64,000 nucleotides of DNA from JABDIP01 sp965250245 (GTDB lineage Bacteria > Pseudomonadota > Alphaproteobacteria > DSM-16000 > Inquilinaceae). Below, piece after piece: positions 9,124 to 17,927 of the stretch. Each line of letters begins with the position of its first letter. Position 1 is the stretch's first letter. The stretch is from NCBI GenBank assembly GCA_965250245.1, contig OZ252296.1:310001-374000 (forward strand), in the 5' to 3' direction. Position numbers and translations under genes: made by a program. Under the pieces are notes generated by a model. That model made no database searches. It had not been told where the DNA came from and was given only the letters and a program-made list of their open reading frames with translations.

Positions 9124-9259
9124 CCCGAGATGCCGCAACCTGGCGAATTTCCGGTTGTGCCCGATAGGGGAAATAAACCTTTCATAAAGGCTGGTCTGCG
9201 ACACTGCTCCCGTGCCGGTCCGCGCGTGGTTGGACCGTGCCCGAACACAAGGATGGGTC

Positions 9260-9502
9260 ATGCAGATTTCCCCGTCGGCCGCCCTGTTCCAGGCCCTGTC
9301 CAGCCTGAGCCAGCCTCAGGCGACCCAGGCCTTCGGCGCCGGCAACGCGCCGCTCGGCAAGGCCGCGGCCAAGCAGGCCGCCGAGACCCAGACGCCGCAG
9401 GCCGTGACCGCGGCCCAGACCGCCGACTCTGAAATCCGCATTCGTGAGCCGGCCGCCGGCGAACGCCTGGAGCGCGGCTCCCTGGTCGACATCTCGGCCT
9501 AG
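9260..9502 (+). CDS. Hypothetical small protein, 80 residues
   Basis: Not recognised. A low-complexity Ala/Gln-rich N-terminal half (QALSSLSQPQATQAF, KAAAKQAAETQ) is followed by a charged tail, EIRIREPAAGERLERGSLVDISA. No signal peptide or membrane helix is present. The ATG at 9260 follows AAGGATGGGTC and is preferred to an in-frame start 48 bases upstream. A weak stem TAGCG-CACA-CGCTA followed by TTT overlaps the stop and could end the transcript. Confidence 0.6.
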   Translation: MQISPSAALFQALSSLSQPQATQAFGAGNAPLGKAAAKQAAETQTPQAVTAAQTADSEIRIREPAAGERLERGSLVDISA

Positions 9503-9554
9503 CGCACACGCTATTTCCCTTGCCGCCGCCGCCGCGCGGCGTCCCTAATACCCG

Positions 9555-10097
9555 ATGACCGAAACGCCGAAGCCGGCCGGGCCCTCGGTGCGCGCGGTGC
9601 CCGAAGGCGACGACCGCCCCCGCCTGCTGTGCCCGGATTGCGGCTACATCGTCTATGAGAACCCGAAGATCGTGGTCGGGTCGGTCGCGTTGCTGGACGA
9701 GCGCATCCTGCTGTGCCGCCGCGCCATCGAGCCGCGCAAGGGTTTCTGGACGCTGCCGGCCGGCTATCTGGAGCTGAACGAGACCGCCGAGCAGGGCGCG
9801 ATGCGGGAAGCGTGGGAGGAAGCCCGGGCGCGCCTGGACCTGGAGGGCCTGCTCGCGGTCTTCAGCATCCCGCGCATCAGCCAGATCCAGCTCATCTACC
9901 GCGCCCGGCTGACTTCGCCATCCATCGAGGCCGGGCCGGAATCCGCCGAGGTCGGCCTGTTCGCCTGGGACGACATCCCCTGGGACGACATCGCCTTCCC
10001 CTCGGTGCACTGGTCCCTCAACCGCCATCGGGAGGTGGGCGACGGCGAGCTGGGTCCGCCCGGAACCAATCCCGAATCCGACACGCCCGGGCTTTAG
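9555..10097 (+). CDS. Nudix hydrolase
   Basis: A 180-residue nucleoside-diphosphate-X hydrolase. The Nudix box is complete in GYLELNETAEQGAMREAWEEA, matching GX5EX7REUXEE. A short N-terminal CPDCGYIVYENPK element looks like half of the zinc ribbon of NudC-like proteins; the second cysteine pair is missing, so metal binding there is doubtful. The substrate (ADP-ribose, NADH or another nucleotide) cannot be read from the sequence. The gene is convergent with the membrane-protein gene that follows. Confidence 0.88.
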   Translation: MTETPKPAGPSVRAVPEGDDRPRLLCPDCGYIVYENPKIVVGSVALLDERILLCRRAIEPRKGFWTLPAGYLELNETAEQGAMREAWEEARARLDLEGLLAVFSIPRISQIQLIYRARLTSPSIEAGPESAEVGLFAWDDIPWDDIAFPSVHWSLNRHREVGDGELGPPGTNPESDTPGL

Positions 10098-10113
10098 CCG
10101 GTCGGTCCCAATC

Positions 10114-10896
10114 TCACTGCGACGGTGCTCGGATGATGCCGGGCGAAACGCTCGCGGAAGAGCCTTCCGGCAACTCGTCGAGCAGCCTCAGGGCGTCGAT
10201 CGTCGCCTGTGAGAGTCCACGGGTGTTGGTGTCCTCCAGCACATAGAACTTGCCGCCGCTTTCTACGGCTACGGCATCAGGCGCGATGGATTGCAGTTCC
10301 TTGGAGGCCTGAATGGCATCGTCCGCATTGTCGAACTCGTTGAGGAAAACGAAGTACTGCTGCTGCGACAGAATGCGGCCGGGATCAAACCCGCCGGGTC
10401 TCGCCGTCAGCGTCGACTGGCTCTGCAGGGATTGTGCGTGCGCGGAACCGATCAGCGAGAAGTCAAACAGGATGCTGCTGGACTCCGATGGCTCCGCCTC
10501 GCTCTCACCGATGATGTGAATGGCTTCGGACTCCCTCTGCTGGAGACCGGCAATTTCCAGAATCGTCATGTTCGCGGCGACCAGTTCGTCCTGGGATTCT
10601 CCCAGCTGGGTAACGCTCGCGGACATGTTCAGGCCACCGGCGATGACCGCCGGGAAGGCCAGCGCGGCGCCGAATATCTCGCTCGGCGTGGCCGCTGCCA
10701 CGTTCCATTTCATGACGACGATGCCGAAGCCAATCATGATCGACACCAGCGTGCCGACGATCAGGTAGCTGTTGCCAAACAGCATGATCTCTTCGGTGGG
10801 ATTGGTGGTCGCCAGCAGCGAGATCAGACGCGGGCCGAAAACGGCGCAGATGCCAGCAAATGTGGCGACCAGAAACCGACCAATATGGAGCCTCAT
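10114..10896 (-). CDS. Membrane protein of unknown function
   Basis: 260 residues, not recognised. Three hydrophobic segments lie in the first half: near 8-28 (FLVATFAGICAVFGPRLISLL), near 44-64 and around 75-90. A Ser/Glu-rich linker and a soluble C-terminal domain of about 85 residues follow (QQYFVFLNEFDNADDAIQASKELQ). That domain has the rough size and alternating pattern of a SPOR-like module, but the resemblance is weak. An AGGAGG site precedes the ATG. Base composition is a little less GC-rich than the neighbours and the upstream 60 bases are strongly AT-rich, consistent with a promoter or with foreign origin. Confidence 0.7.
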   Translation of the reverse strand: MRLHIGRFLVATFAGICAVFGPRLISLLATTNPTEEIMLFGNSYLIVGTLVSIMIGFGIVVMKWNVAAATPSEIFGAALAFPAVIAGGLNMSASVTQLGESQDELVAANMTILEIAGLQQRESEAIHIIGESEAEPSESSSILFDFSLIGSAHAQSLQSQSTLTARPGGFDPGRILSQQQYFVFLNEFDNADDAIQASKELQSIAPDAVAVESGGKFYVLEDTNTRGLSQATIDALRLLDELPEGSSASVSPGIIRAPSQ

Positions 10897-11080
10897 TCCA
10901 GCCTCCTAAAAAATATATTAAATACAATATAACTGGGAAACATACGCTCATTGCGAGATAAAGGGAAGGGGACAAATCCCAGAAATGGTAATCCGGCGAG
11001 TGGAAAGTGGTGGCCGGCCTGCGATGTCGCATCTGCCGCGTCGACCATTCGGAGCGCGGTCCGCCGATCGCGGCTGACGT

Positions 11081-11767
11081 CTACGACCGGTAGCGCTCCC
11101 GTGCGAAGTAGTCGGCGAGGCGGCGGCCCTGCTGTGGCGGGTAGCGGTCTTCCAGGATCGTCGCCTCGCGCATGCGGTCGAGGCGGAAGGAGCGGAAGTC
11201 CTCGCGCAGCTCGCACCAGCTGATCATCAGCCAGACCGGCCCGAAGAAGGCCAGCCCCAGCGGCCAAATGGTGCGCTCGGATTGGCCGCCGGACAGGTCC
11301 TCATAGGCGATCGCCACCTTGCGCGCCTCCCGCACGGCCCCGCGCAGTGCCGCCATGTCGACCGTGATCTCCTCGCGGCGATGGGTATCCGGGGCGAACA
11401 GGGCGGTGTCGCGGAACTGCTTGCGCTGGCGCTCGGGCAAGGCGTGCTCGATCTTGGCCAGCGCGTCCTCCGCCGCCTTGCCCAGCCGCTCGTCGCCCCA
11501 GCTGCCGACGATCTTGGCGCCGAGCACGATCGCCTCGATTTCCTCCAGGGTGAACATCAGCGGCGGCAGGTCGTAGCCATCTCGCAGCACATAGCCAAGT
11601 CCGGCCTCTCCTTCGATCGGGACGCCGGACCCGACAAGGTCGGCGACGTCGCGATAGATGGTGCGGACCGAGACCTCCAGCTCCTCTGCCAGGTCGCGCG
11701 CGGTGGTCAGCCGCCGTCGCCGTCTAAGGGATTGAATGACCTGAAACAATCGGTCGGCGCGGCGCAT
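11081..11767 (-). CDS. HTH/WYL-domain transcriptional regulator (YafY type)
   Basis: 228 residues. Residues 1-55 are a winged HTH (RADRLFQVIQSLRRRRRLTTARDLAEELEVSVRTIYRDVADL). The middle is the usual linker (YDLPPLMFTLEEIEAIVLGA), and the end is a WYL domain (WPLGLAFFGPVWLMISWCELREDFRSFRLDRM), in which the WYL triplet reads WLM. WYL domains sense small ligands or nucleic acids. The gene is divergent from a VOC-family gene, and a 9+9 palindrome in the shared gap is the likely operator. Confidence 0.88.
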   Translation of the reverse strand: MRRADRLFQVIQSLRRRRRLTTARDLAEELEVSVRTIYRDVADLVGSGVPIEGEAGLGYVLRDGYDLPPLMFTLEEIEAIVLGAKIVGSWGDERLGKAAEDALAKIEHALPERQRKQFRDTALFAPDTHRREEITVDMAALRGAVREARKVAIAYEDLSGGQSERTIWPLGLAFFGPVWLMISWCELREDFRSFRLDRMREATILEDRYPPQQGRRLADYFARERYRS

Positions 11768-11807
11768 CGGTCCCCCGTCTCGAAACGGTCATGAAACTAG
11801 CCTGAGC

Positions 11808-11831
11808 CTGCTGACACCATGCTGTCAGCAG
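11808..11831. promoter_or_regulatory. WYL-regulator operator candidate
   Basis: A perfect inverted repeat, CTGCTGACA then six bases (ccatgc) then TGTCAGCAG, is centred in the 139-bp gap between the regulator and the VOC gene it diverges from. The TGACA-N6-TGTCA core is the kind of dyad expected for dimeric YafY-type regulators. The assignment to the neighbouring regulator is inferred. Confidence 0.62.
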
Positions 11832-11906
11832 AGCCGTGCTCTACTCCTTTTCCGACGCCCCGAAAAGGGGCTTGCCACCCGCACAAAGCACTCGACAGGG
11901 ACCCCC

Positions 11907-12392
11907 ATGAGCCTGAAATCCGTGTGCCCGATGATCGCCACCGAGCGGCTGCAGCAGACCCGCGCGTTCTACGACTGGCTGGGGTTCAAGGTGGTCTGCG
12001 CCGATCCGCGCGGCCTGCAATTCGCCTGGCCGGACGATCCGGACCTGCGCATCGGCTTCACCAGCCCGGACGACCCCAATCAGCCGGGCGTATTCCGCAC
12101 CCGCTTCGACGGCGCCGGCGTGGTGCTGCGCTTCGATGTGGAGGACATCGAGACGCTCTACCGCCGCATCGGCGCGGTCCACACCCTGGCGCTCAAGCTG
12201 TGTCAGGGCCCCTGCGGTCGTCCGCATTTCGCGATCGTCGATCCGAACGGGCTGGTGCTGGAATTCGTCGGGCCGATGGAGACCGCGACGGACCGCAAGG
12301 TCGACCAGGGCGAGGTGGTGCGCACGCTGACCCGACAGGCCGCGCAGGCGGTGCCGTATCCGCGGATGTTCCAGTCGGGCTTCGCCGGCTAG
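11907..12392 (+). CDS. VOC-family protein under the divergent WYL regulator
   Basis: 161 residues. The start, KSVCPMIATERLQQTRAFYDWLGFKVV, is typical of bleomycin-resistance/glyoxalase-fold proteins. VLRFDVEDIETLYRRI and PHFAIVDPNGLVLEFVGPM give the second repeat with the metal-site glutamate. Length and layout match the many VOC genes paired with YafY-type regulators, which suggests induction by a small hydrophobic or oxidised compound. The real ligand is unknown. About 25 extra residues after the fold (DRKVDQGEVVRTLTRQAAQ) are not explained. Confidence 0.8.
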   Translation: MSLKSVCPMIATERLQQTRAFYDWLGFKVVCADPRGLQFAWPDDPDLRIGFTSPDDPNQPGVFRTRFDGAGVVLRFDVEDIETLYRRIGAVHTLALKLCQGPCGRPHFAIVDPNGLVLEFVGPMETATDRKVDQGEVVRTLTRQAAQAVPYPRMFQSGFAG

Positions 12393-12499
12393 GTGGCATT
12401 TGTCCCGGCCTGCGTCCGGGGCCAGAATGGCGGCTGGCGCGCGCGGTTGGAGGCTTCTGATCGCGCGCGCCGCATCGGCCACCAAGGACGGTCTCGGGC

Positions 12500-13585
12500 A
12501 TGGCGGATCAGGATCGCATCGAATTCGGCATCGTGGGCGCCGGCTGGCGCAGCGACTTCTTCCTGCGGGTCGCGGCGGCCTGCCCGGAGCGGATGCGCGT
12601 CACCGGGCTCGTGGCGCGCAACCCGGACCGGGCGCGCACGATCGCCGAGGACTGGCATGTGCCGACCTTCCCGGACATCGACGGCCTGCTCGCCGCGACC
12701 ACGCCCGATTTCGTGGTCGCGTCGGTCTCGGGCGCGGCCATGCCCACGGTGACCCTCGATCTGGTCCGGCGCGGCCTGCCGGTCCTGGCCGAGACGCCGC
12801 CGGCGCAGGATCTCGCCGGGCTGATCGACCTCAACACCGAGGTGACGGGATTGGGCGGCAGGGTCCAGGTGGCGGAGCAGTACTGGGCACAGCCGCATCA
12901 TGCCGCACGCCTCGCCGTCGCCCATGGCGGCCGGCTCGGGCCGATCAGCCAGGCCCATGTTTCCGTCTGCCACGGCTATCACGGCATCAGCCTGATCCGC
13001 CGTTTCCTCGGCATCGGCTTCGACTGCCCGACCATCCGGGCCGATCGGTTCGCCAGCCCCGTCATCGCCGGCTCCGACCGCGCCGGCCCGCCTGTGTCCG
13101 AGGCGACCGAGCGCGCGGAGATGCTCCACGCCTGGCTCGATTTCGGCGACCGGCTCGGCGTCTTCGAATTCAGCCTGCCGCAATACCGCAACTGGGTTCG
13201 GGGCCAGAGGCTCTGCATTCGCGGGGAGCGCGGAGAGATCCTCGACATGCGCCTCACCTGGCTGAAAGACCACCTGACCCCGATCACATCGGAGCTGGTG
13301 CGCCATGAGGCCGGCCGGCAGGGCAACCTCGAAGGCTTCCACCTGAAGGGCATCCAGGCCCTGGACGAGTGGGTCTATGTGAACCCGCTGGCTCCAGCGC
13401 GTCTGTCCGACGAGGAGATCGCCGTGGGCACCTGCCTGTTGGAGATGGACCGCTACCTGAAGACCGGCGAGCCGTTCTACAGCCTCGCCGAGGCCAGCCA
13501 GGACCAGTACCTGGCGCTCTGTATGGAACGGGCCGCGGACAGCGGCGATCGCCTGCGGACCGAGCCGCAGCCCTGGGCCGGCTAG
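12500..13585 (+). CDS. Gfo/Idh/MocA-family protein lacking the usual catalytic lysine
   Basis: 361 residues. An N-terminal NAD(P)-binding Rossmann fold (FGIVGAGWRSDFFLRVAA, VTGLVARNPDRA) precedes a typical C-terminal sugar-dehydrogenase-like domain. In this family the conserved EKP motif carries the catalytic lysine; here the position reads VLAETPPAQDL, so lysine is replaced by threonine. The second motif is also atypical (AEQYWAQPHHAARL). The protein may still bind cofactor and a sugar-like ligand, but canonical dehydrogenase activity is doubtful. The stop codon shares bases with the convergent yciB stop. Confidence 0.8.
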   Translation: MADQDRIEFGIVGAGWRSDFFLRVAAACPERMRVTGLVARNPDRARTIAEDWHVPTFPDIDGLLAATTPDFVVASVSGAAMPTVTLDLVRRGLPVLAETPPAQDLAGLIDLNTEVTGLGGRVQVAEQYWAQPHHAARLAVAHGGRLGPISQAHVSVCHGYHGISLIRRFLGIGFDCPTIRADRFASPVIAGSDRAGPPVSEATERAEMLHAWLDFGDRLGVFEFSLPQYRNWVRGQRLCIRGERGEILDMRLTWLKDHLTPITSELVRHEAGRQGNLEGFHLKGIQALDEWVYVNPLAPARLSDEEIAVGTCLLEMDRYLKTGEPFYSLAEASQDQYLALCMERAADSGDRLRTEPQPWAG

Positions 13586-14196
13586 TCGCCGGAGGCCGGC
13601 TGTTCGATCTGGTGGGCGGTGATCAGCGGCACCTGGAATAGGGCGAAGACCATGGTCAGCGGCATCAGCCCGAAAGTCTTGAAGCCAACCCAGAAATCGG
13701 TGGAGAAGTTGCGCCAGACGATCTCGTTGATCACCGCCAGCACGACGAAGAACACGGCCCAGCGCAGCCCCAGCTTGTGCCAGCCCGCATCGTCCAGATG
13801 CAGCATCGCCCCCATGAGGAGCTTCAGGTAGGGGCGCTTCAAGGCCAGCCCGATGAACAGCACCGCGGCGAACAGCAGGTTGACGATGGTCGGCTTCACC
13901 TTGATGAAGAAGTCGTCGTCCATCCACAGCGTTAGCCCGCCGAACAGCATGACGAAGCCGCAGCCGACCAGCGGCATGACCGGGATGCGCCTTTCCAGCT
14001 TGTAGGACAGGGCGACGGCGATCGGGGTTGCGATCATGAAGGCGCCGGTCCCGACCATGATTCCATAGAACCGGTTGGTGATGAAGAATATCACCAGCGG
14101 CCCCGCCTCCAGGGCGAGACGCAGCCAGGGCGAGACGCCGGCGTGGCCGGCCGCTGGTGCGGCGTCTCCGGTCTGCTGTTGCGACGACTCGCTCAC
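13582..14196 (-). CDS. yciB: Septation protein A (YciB/IspZ family)
   Basis: A 204-residue inner-membrane protein with about five or six hydrophobic helices. The motifs GPLVIFFITNRFYGI, WMDDDFFIKVKPTIVNLLFAAVL and the ending helix after WRNFSTDFWVGFKTFG identify the intracellular-septation A family, which is linked to envelope and division integrity. About 22 polar residues precede the first helix. The start codon overlaps the amn stop by four bases (ATGA), so the gene is translationally coupled to the AMP nucleosidase gene. Confidence 0.92.
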   Translation of the reverse strand: MSESSQQQTGDAAPAAGHAGVSPWLRLALEAGPLVIFFITNRFYGIMVGTGAFMIATPIAVALSYKLERRIPVMPLVGCGFVMLFGGLTLWMDDDFFIKVKPTIVNLLFAAVLFIGLALKRPYLKLLMGAMLHLDDAGWHKLGLRWAVFFVVLAVINEIVWRNFSTDFWVGFKTFGLMPLTMVFALFQVPLITAHQIEQPASGD

Positions 14197-15680
14197 TGGA
14201 AGCCGACCTCGTCGAAGGTGCGCAGCTTGCGGCTGTGCAGGCGTTCAAGCCCCAGCTCGCGCAGGATCTCCATGGCGCGGATGCCGATCTCCAGGTGCTG
14301 GCCGACCTGCTGCTTGTAGAAGACGTTGGCCATGCCGGGCAGCTTGAGCTCGCCATGCAGCGGCTTGTCGGAGACGCAGAGCAGGGTGCCGTAAGGCACC
14401 CGGAAGCGGAAGCCGTTGGCGGCGATGGTGGCGCTTTCCATGTCGAGTGCGATCGCCCGCGACATGGAGAGCCGCTCGACCGGCTCGCGGTAGTCGCGCA
14501 GCTCCCAGTTGCGGTTGTCGATGGTGGCGACCGTGCCGGTCCGCATGATGCTCTTCAGCTCATAGCCGGTCAGGCCGGTCTGCTCGCTGACCGCCTGCTC
14601 CAGTGCCTGCTGAATCTCGGCCAGCGCCGGGATCGGCACCCAGGCCGGCAGGTCGGCGTCCAGGACGTGGTCCTCGCGGACGTAGCCGTGAGCCAGGACG
14701 TAGTCGCCCAGCTTCTGCGTGTTCCGCAATCCCGCGCAATGGCCCAGCATCAGCCAGGCATGGGGCCGCAGCACCGCCACATGATCGGTGATGGTCTTGG
14801 CGTTGGACGGGCCGACGCCGATGTTGACCATGGTGATGCCGGAATGGTTCGGCCGCTTCAGGTGATAGGCCGGCATCTGCGGCAGTCGGTCGATCAGCAC
14901 GCCCTGCGGCCCGCTCTCGTCCATGCGGCAGTTCGGGGTGATCCGGTTGCCCGGCTCCACGAAGGCCTCGTAGTCGCAGTCGCCGCTGGCCATCAGCTCA
15001 TGGGCCATGCGTACGAACTCGTCGATATAAAATTGGTAGTTCGTGAACAGGACGTGGTTCTGGAAGTGCACGCAGTCGGTGGCGGTGTAGTGCTTCAGCC
15101 GGTGCAGCGAGTAGTCGATCCGCGGCGCGGTGAACAGGCCCAGCGGCCGCGACTCCCCGCGCCGCGGCGTGAAGGTGCCGTTGACGATGCTGTCGTCGGT
15201 CAGCGCCAGGTCCGGCACGTCGAACACCTCGCGCAGCAGGCCGAGCCGGTCCGGGGACAGATCGCCCTCCACATGCATGCCGTCTGGAAAGGCGAAATGC
15301 ACCGGGATCGGCAGCTCGCTCACGCCCACTTCCAGCGGCACCTGGTGGTTCCGGATCAACTGGGTGAACTGCTCCAGCAGATAGCGGCCGAACAGGTCGG
15401 GACGGGTGATCGTCGTCGCATAGGTGTCGGGCGAGGAAACGAAGCCATAGCTCAGCCGCGTGTCGACCCGGGCGAAGCTGGAAGTCCGGACCCGGACGTA
15501 GGGATAGCAGGCCCGCACCCGGCCGGTCAGCGCGCCGCCCCGGGCGAAGCCGGCGAAGCGCTCGCGCAGGAAGGCGGTGCTCTCGTCATAGATATCCTTC
15601 AGGCAGTCCAGCACGCTGTCCGGATCGTCGAAGGATTGCGGCTTGCGGCTGGCCGTCGCGCAGGTTTCGATCTTGGTCAT
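14193..15680 (-). CDS. amn: AMP nucleosidase
   Basis: Hydrolyses AMP to adenine and ribose-5-phosphate and so helps set the adenylate pool. The 495-residue length is typical. The N-terminal regulatory domain carries the RACYPYVRVRTSSFARVDTR region. The C-terminal phosphorylase-fold catalytic domain has ITMVNIGVGPSNAKTITDH, the hallmark DMESATIAANGFR and CVSDKPLHGE. The start overlaps the ftsY stop by four bases, and the stop overlaps yciB in the same way, so all three appear to be read from one message. Confidence 0.95.
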   Translation of the reverse strand: MTKIETCATASRKPQSFDDPDSVLDCLKDIYDESTAFLRERFAGFARGGALTGRVRACYPYVRVRTSSFARVDTRLSYGFVSSPDTYATTITRPDLFGRYLLEQFTQLIRNHQVPLEVGVSELPIPVHFAFPDGMHVEGDLSPDRLGLLREVFDVPDLALTDDSIVNGTFTPRRGESRPLGLFTAPRIDYSLHRLKHYTATDCVHFQNHVLFTNYQFYIDEFVRMAHELMASGDCDYEAFVEPGNRITPNCRMDESGPQGVLIDRLPQMPAYHLKRPNHSGITMVNIGVGPSNAKTITDHVAVLRPHAWLMLGHCAGLRNTQKLGDYVLAHGYVREDHVLDADLPAWVPIPALAEIQQALEQAVSEQTGLTGYELKSIMRTGTVATIDNRNWELRDYREPVERLSMSRAIALDMESATIAANGFRFRVPYGTLLCVSDKPLHGELKLPGMANVFYKQQVGQHLEIGIRAMEILRELGLERLHSRKLRTFDEVGFQ

Positions 15681-16648
15681 GGATTGCCCTCCAGCCCCAT
15701 CAGCGACCGGGCGAAACTGTTCGGATCGAACGGCCTGAGATCGTCGATGCCCTCGCCGACGCCGATCGCGTGGACGGGGAGCCCGAAGCGCTCGGCCAGC
15801 GCCACCAGGACACCGCCGCGCGCCGACCCGTCCAGCTTGGTGACGATCAGCCCGGTCACGTTGACGATGTCGCGGAACACCTCGACCTGGGCGTGGGCGT
15901 TCTGCCCGGTGGTCGCGTCCAGCACCAACAATACCGCATGCGGCGCGGTGTCGTCCTGCTTCTTCAGGACCCGGCCGATCTTCTCCAGCTCGGCCATCAG
16001 CCCGGCCTTGTTCTGCAGCCGGCCGGCGGTGTCGATCAGCAGGATGTCGCTGCCCTCGGCCTTGGCCCGATTGAGCGCGTCGAAGGCCAGGCCAGCGGCG
16101 TCAGCGCCCTGGTTGCCGGAGACCACCGGCACGCCGGCCCGCTCGCCCCAGAGCTGAAGCTGGCCGATCGCCGCCGCGCGGAAGGTGTCGCAGGCGGCCA
16201 TCATGACCGACCGGCCCTCCGATCGCCATTGCGCCGCCAGCTTGCCGATGGTGGTGGTCTTGCCGGTGCCGTTGACGCCGACCACCAGGACGACCATGGG
16301 CCGGTGGCTGTCCGGAACGCTCAGCGGTGCGGCCACCGGCTCCAGAATGTCGGCGACCTGCTCGGCCAGCGCGCCGCGCACCTCATCCGGCGAGACATCC
16401 TTGCCGAACCGGGTGCGGGCCAGCTCCGCCGTCAGCTTGGCCGCCGTCGACGGCCCCAGATCGGCGGTGATCAGCAGCTCCTCGAGCTCTTCCAGCGCCT
16501 CGTCGTCCAGCTTGCGCTTGGTGAAGATGCCGGCGATGCCGTCGGTCAGCTTGGCCGACGACCGCGACAACCCCGCCTTCAGCCGCGCGAACCAGCCCCG
16601 GGGCGCGGTCTCGGTCTCGGTCCGGTCTTCTGTCTGCTGCGATGTCAT
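15677..16648 (-). CDS. ftsY: Signal recognition particle receptor FtsY
   Basis: SRP-receptor GTPase that docks Ffh-ribosome complexes at the inner membrane. 323 residues, with a short acidic A region, an N domain (LDDEALEELEELLITADLG) and an NG GTPase core. G motifs seen are VGVNGTGKTTT, ACDTFRAAAIGQL, LLIDTAGR and TKLDGSARGG. The compact form lacks the long acidic extension of enterobacterial FtsY, as is usual in alphaproteobacteria. It lies 19 bases after mtaB and overlaps amn. Its partner Ffh is encoded divergently 4 kb away. Confidence 0.97.
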   Translation of the reverse strand: MTSQQTEDRTETETAPRGWFARLKAGLSRSSAKLTDGIAGIFTKRKLDDEALEELEELLITADLGPSTAAKLTAELARTRFGKDVSPDEVRGALAEQVADILEPVAAPLSVPDSHRPMVVLVVGVNGTGKTTTIGKLAAQWRSEGRSVMMAACDTFRAAAIGQLQLWGERAGVPVVSGNQGADAAGLAFDALNRAKAEGSDILLIDTAGRLQNKAGLMAELEKIGRVLKKQDDTAPHAVLLVLDATTGQNAHAQVEVFRDIVNVTGLIVTKLDGSARGGVLVALAERFGLPVHAIGVGEGIDDLRPFDPNSFARSLMGLEGNP

Positions 16649-16667
16649 GAGGCGCGTTGCATTCCCG

Positions 16668-17927
16668 TCATGCGGCCAGGGTTCCGACCAGCCGGTCGCC
16701 CGCGACCCGGGTCAGCTTCGCCCGAACCAGCCGGCCGGGGCTTTGCGGTCGATCGAATGACACCTGGGCGAAGTGCTCGGTCCGGCCCTGGGTTTCCTGC
16801 TCCATCAGCACGCTGGCCTCGGTCCCGACCTGCTGGCCGAGATAGGCGGCGACCGCCCGCTCGCCGGCGGCCCTGAGCCGCGCCGCACGCTCTTTGCGCA
16901 CCGGCACCGGTACGGCGGGCATGCGCGCCGCCGGCGTGCCGGGACGCTCGGAGTAGGGGAAGACGTGCAGGAAGGTCAGGCCGCATTCCTCGACCGCCCG
17001 TAGCGTGTTCTCGAACATCGCCTCGGTCTCGGTCGGGAAGCCGGCGATCAGGTCGGCGCCGAAGACGATGCCGGGGCGCAGGGCGCGGGCGCGGTCGGTG
17101 AGCGCAATCGCGTCGGCGCGCAGGTGCCGGCGCTTCATGCGCTTCAGGATCATGTCGTCGCCGGCCTGCAGCGAGAGGTGCAGATGCGGCATCAGCCGCG
17201 GCTCCTCGGCGATCAGCCGCCAGAGGTCGTCGTCGATCTCCACCGGGTCGAGGGAGGAGAGGCGCAGCCGCGGCAGGTCCGGCACCTGGGCCAGCAGCCG
17301 GCGCACCATCTGGCCCAGGGTGGGACGCCCCGGCAGGTCCGGGCCATAGGAGGTAATGTCGACGCCGCTCAACACCACCTCGGCATAGCCGGCCTCGACC
17401 AGCTTTCGGGTCTGGGCGACGATCTCGCCGATCGGCACGGAGCGGGAATTGCCGCGGCCGTAAGGGATGATGCAGAAGGTGCAGCGGTGGTCGCAGCCGT
17501 TCTGGACCTGAATGAAGGCGCGGGCCCGGCCGTCGAAGCCCTCCACCAGATGTCCGGCGGTCTCGTCCACCGACATGATGTCGTTGACCCGGACCCGCTC
17601 GCCGCCGGGCGCCAGCGCCGCCTGCGACCACGATCCGGCGGCCATCTTCTCGTCGTTGCCCAGCACCCGGTCGACCTCGGGCATGGCGGCATAGCGGTCC
17701 GGGTCGATCTGGGCCGCGCAGCCGGTGACGACGATCCGCGCGTCGGGCCGCTTGCGCCGCGCCCGCCGGATTGCCTGGCGCGCCTGGCGCTCGGCCTCGG
17801 CGGTCACCGCGCAGGTGTTGACGATCACCACATCGTCCAGCCCGGCGTCGCGGGCATGCCCGCGCATCACCTCGCTCTCATAGGCGTTGAGCCGGCAGCC
17901 GAAGGTGAGGATCTCCGGCGCGCCCAT
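16668..17927 (-). CDS. mtaB: tRNA t6A37 methylthiotransferase MtaB
   Basis: Radical-SAM enzyme that adds a methylthio group to t6A at position 37 of tRNAs reading ANN codons. The N-terminal UPF0004 domain has cysteines in LTFGCRLNAYESE, VNTCAVTA and VTGCAAQ. The radical-SAM motif is NGCDHRCTFCIIPYGRG (CxxxCxxC). A C-terminal TRAM-like region ends the protein (RLVRAKLTRVAGDRLVGTL). Of a longer open frame, the ATG at 17927 is chosen because it starts at the conserved EILTFGCRLN and overlaps the dapF stop as TGATG. Confidence 0.95.
   Translation of the reverse strand: MGAPEILTFGCRLNAYESEVMRGHARDAGLDDVVIVNTCAVTAEAERQARQAIRRARRKRPDARIVVTGCAAQIDPDRYAAMPEVDRVLGNDEKMAAGSWSQAALAPGGERVRVNDIMSVDETAGHLVEGFDGRARAFIQVQNGCDHRCTFCIIPYGRGNSRSVPIGEIVAQTRKLVEAGYAEVVLSGVDITSYGPDLPGRPTLGQMVRRLLAQVPDLPRLRLSSLDPVEIDDDLWRLIAEEPRLMPHLHLSLQAGDDMILKRMKRRHLRADAIALTDRARALRPGIVFGADLIAGFPTETEAMFENTLRAVEECGLTFLHVFPYSERPGTPAARMPAVPVPVRKERAARLRAAGERAVAAYLGQQVGTEASVLMEQETQGRTEHFAQVSFDRPQSPGRLVRAKLTRVAGDRLVGTLAA

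Noticed and set aside
13583..13585. Sequencing error suggested by overlapping convergent stops
   Set aside because: CTAG lets both genes end on shared bases, and both proteins have normal lengths.
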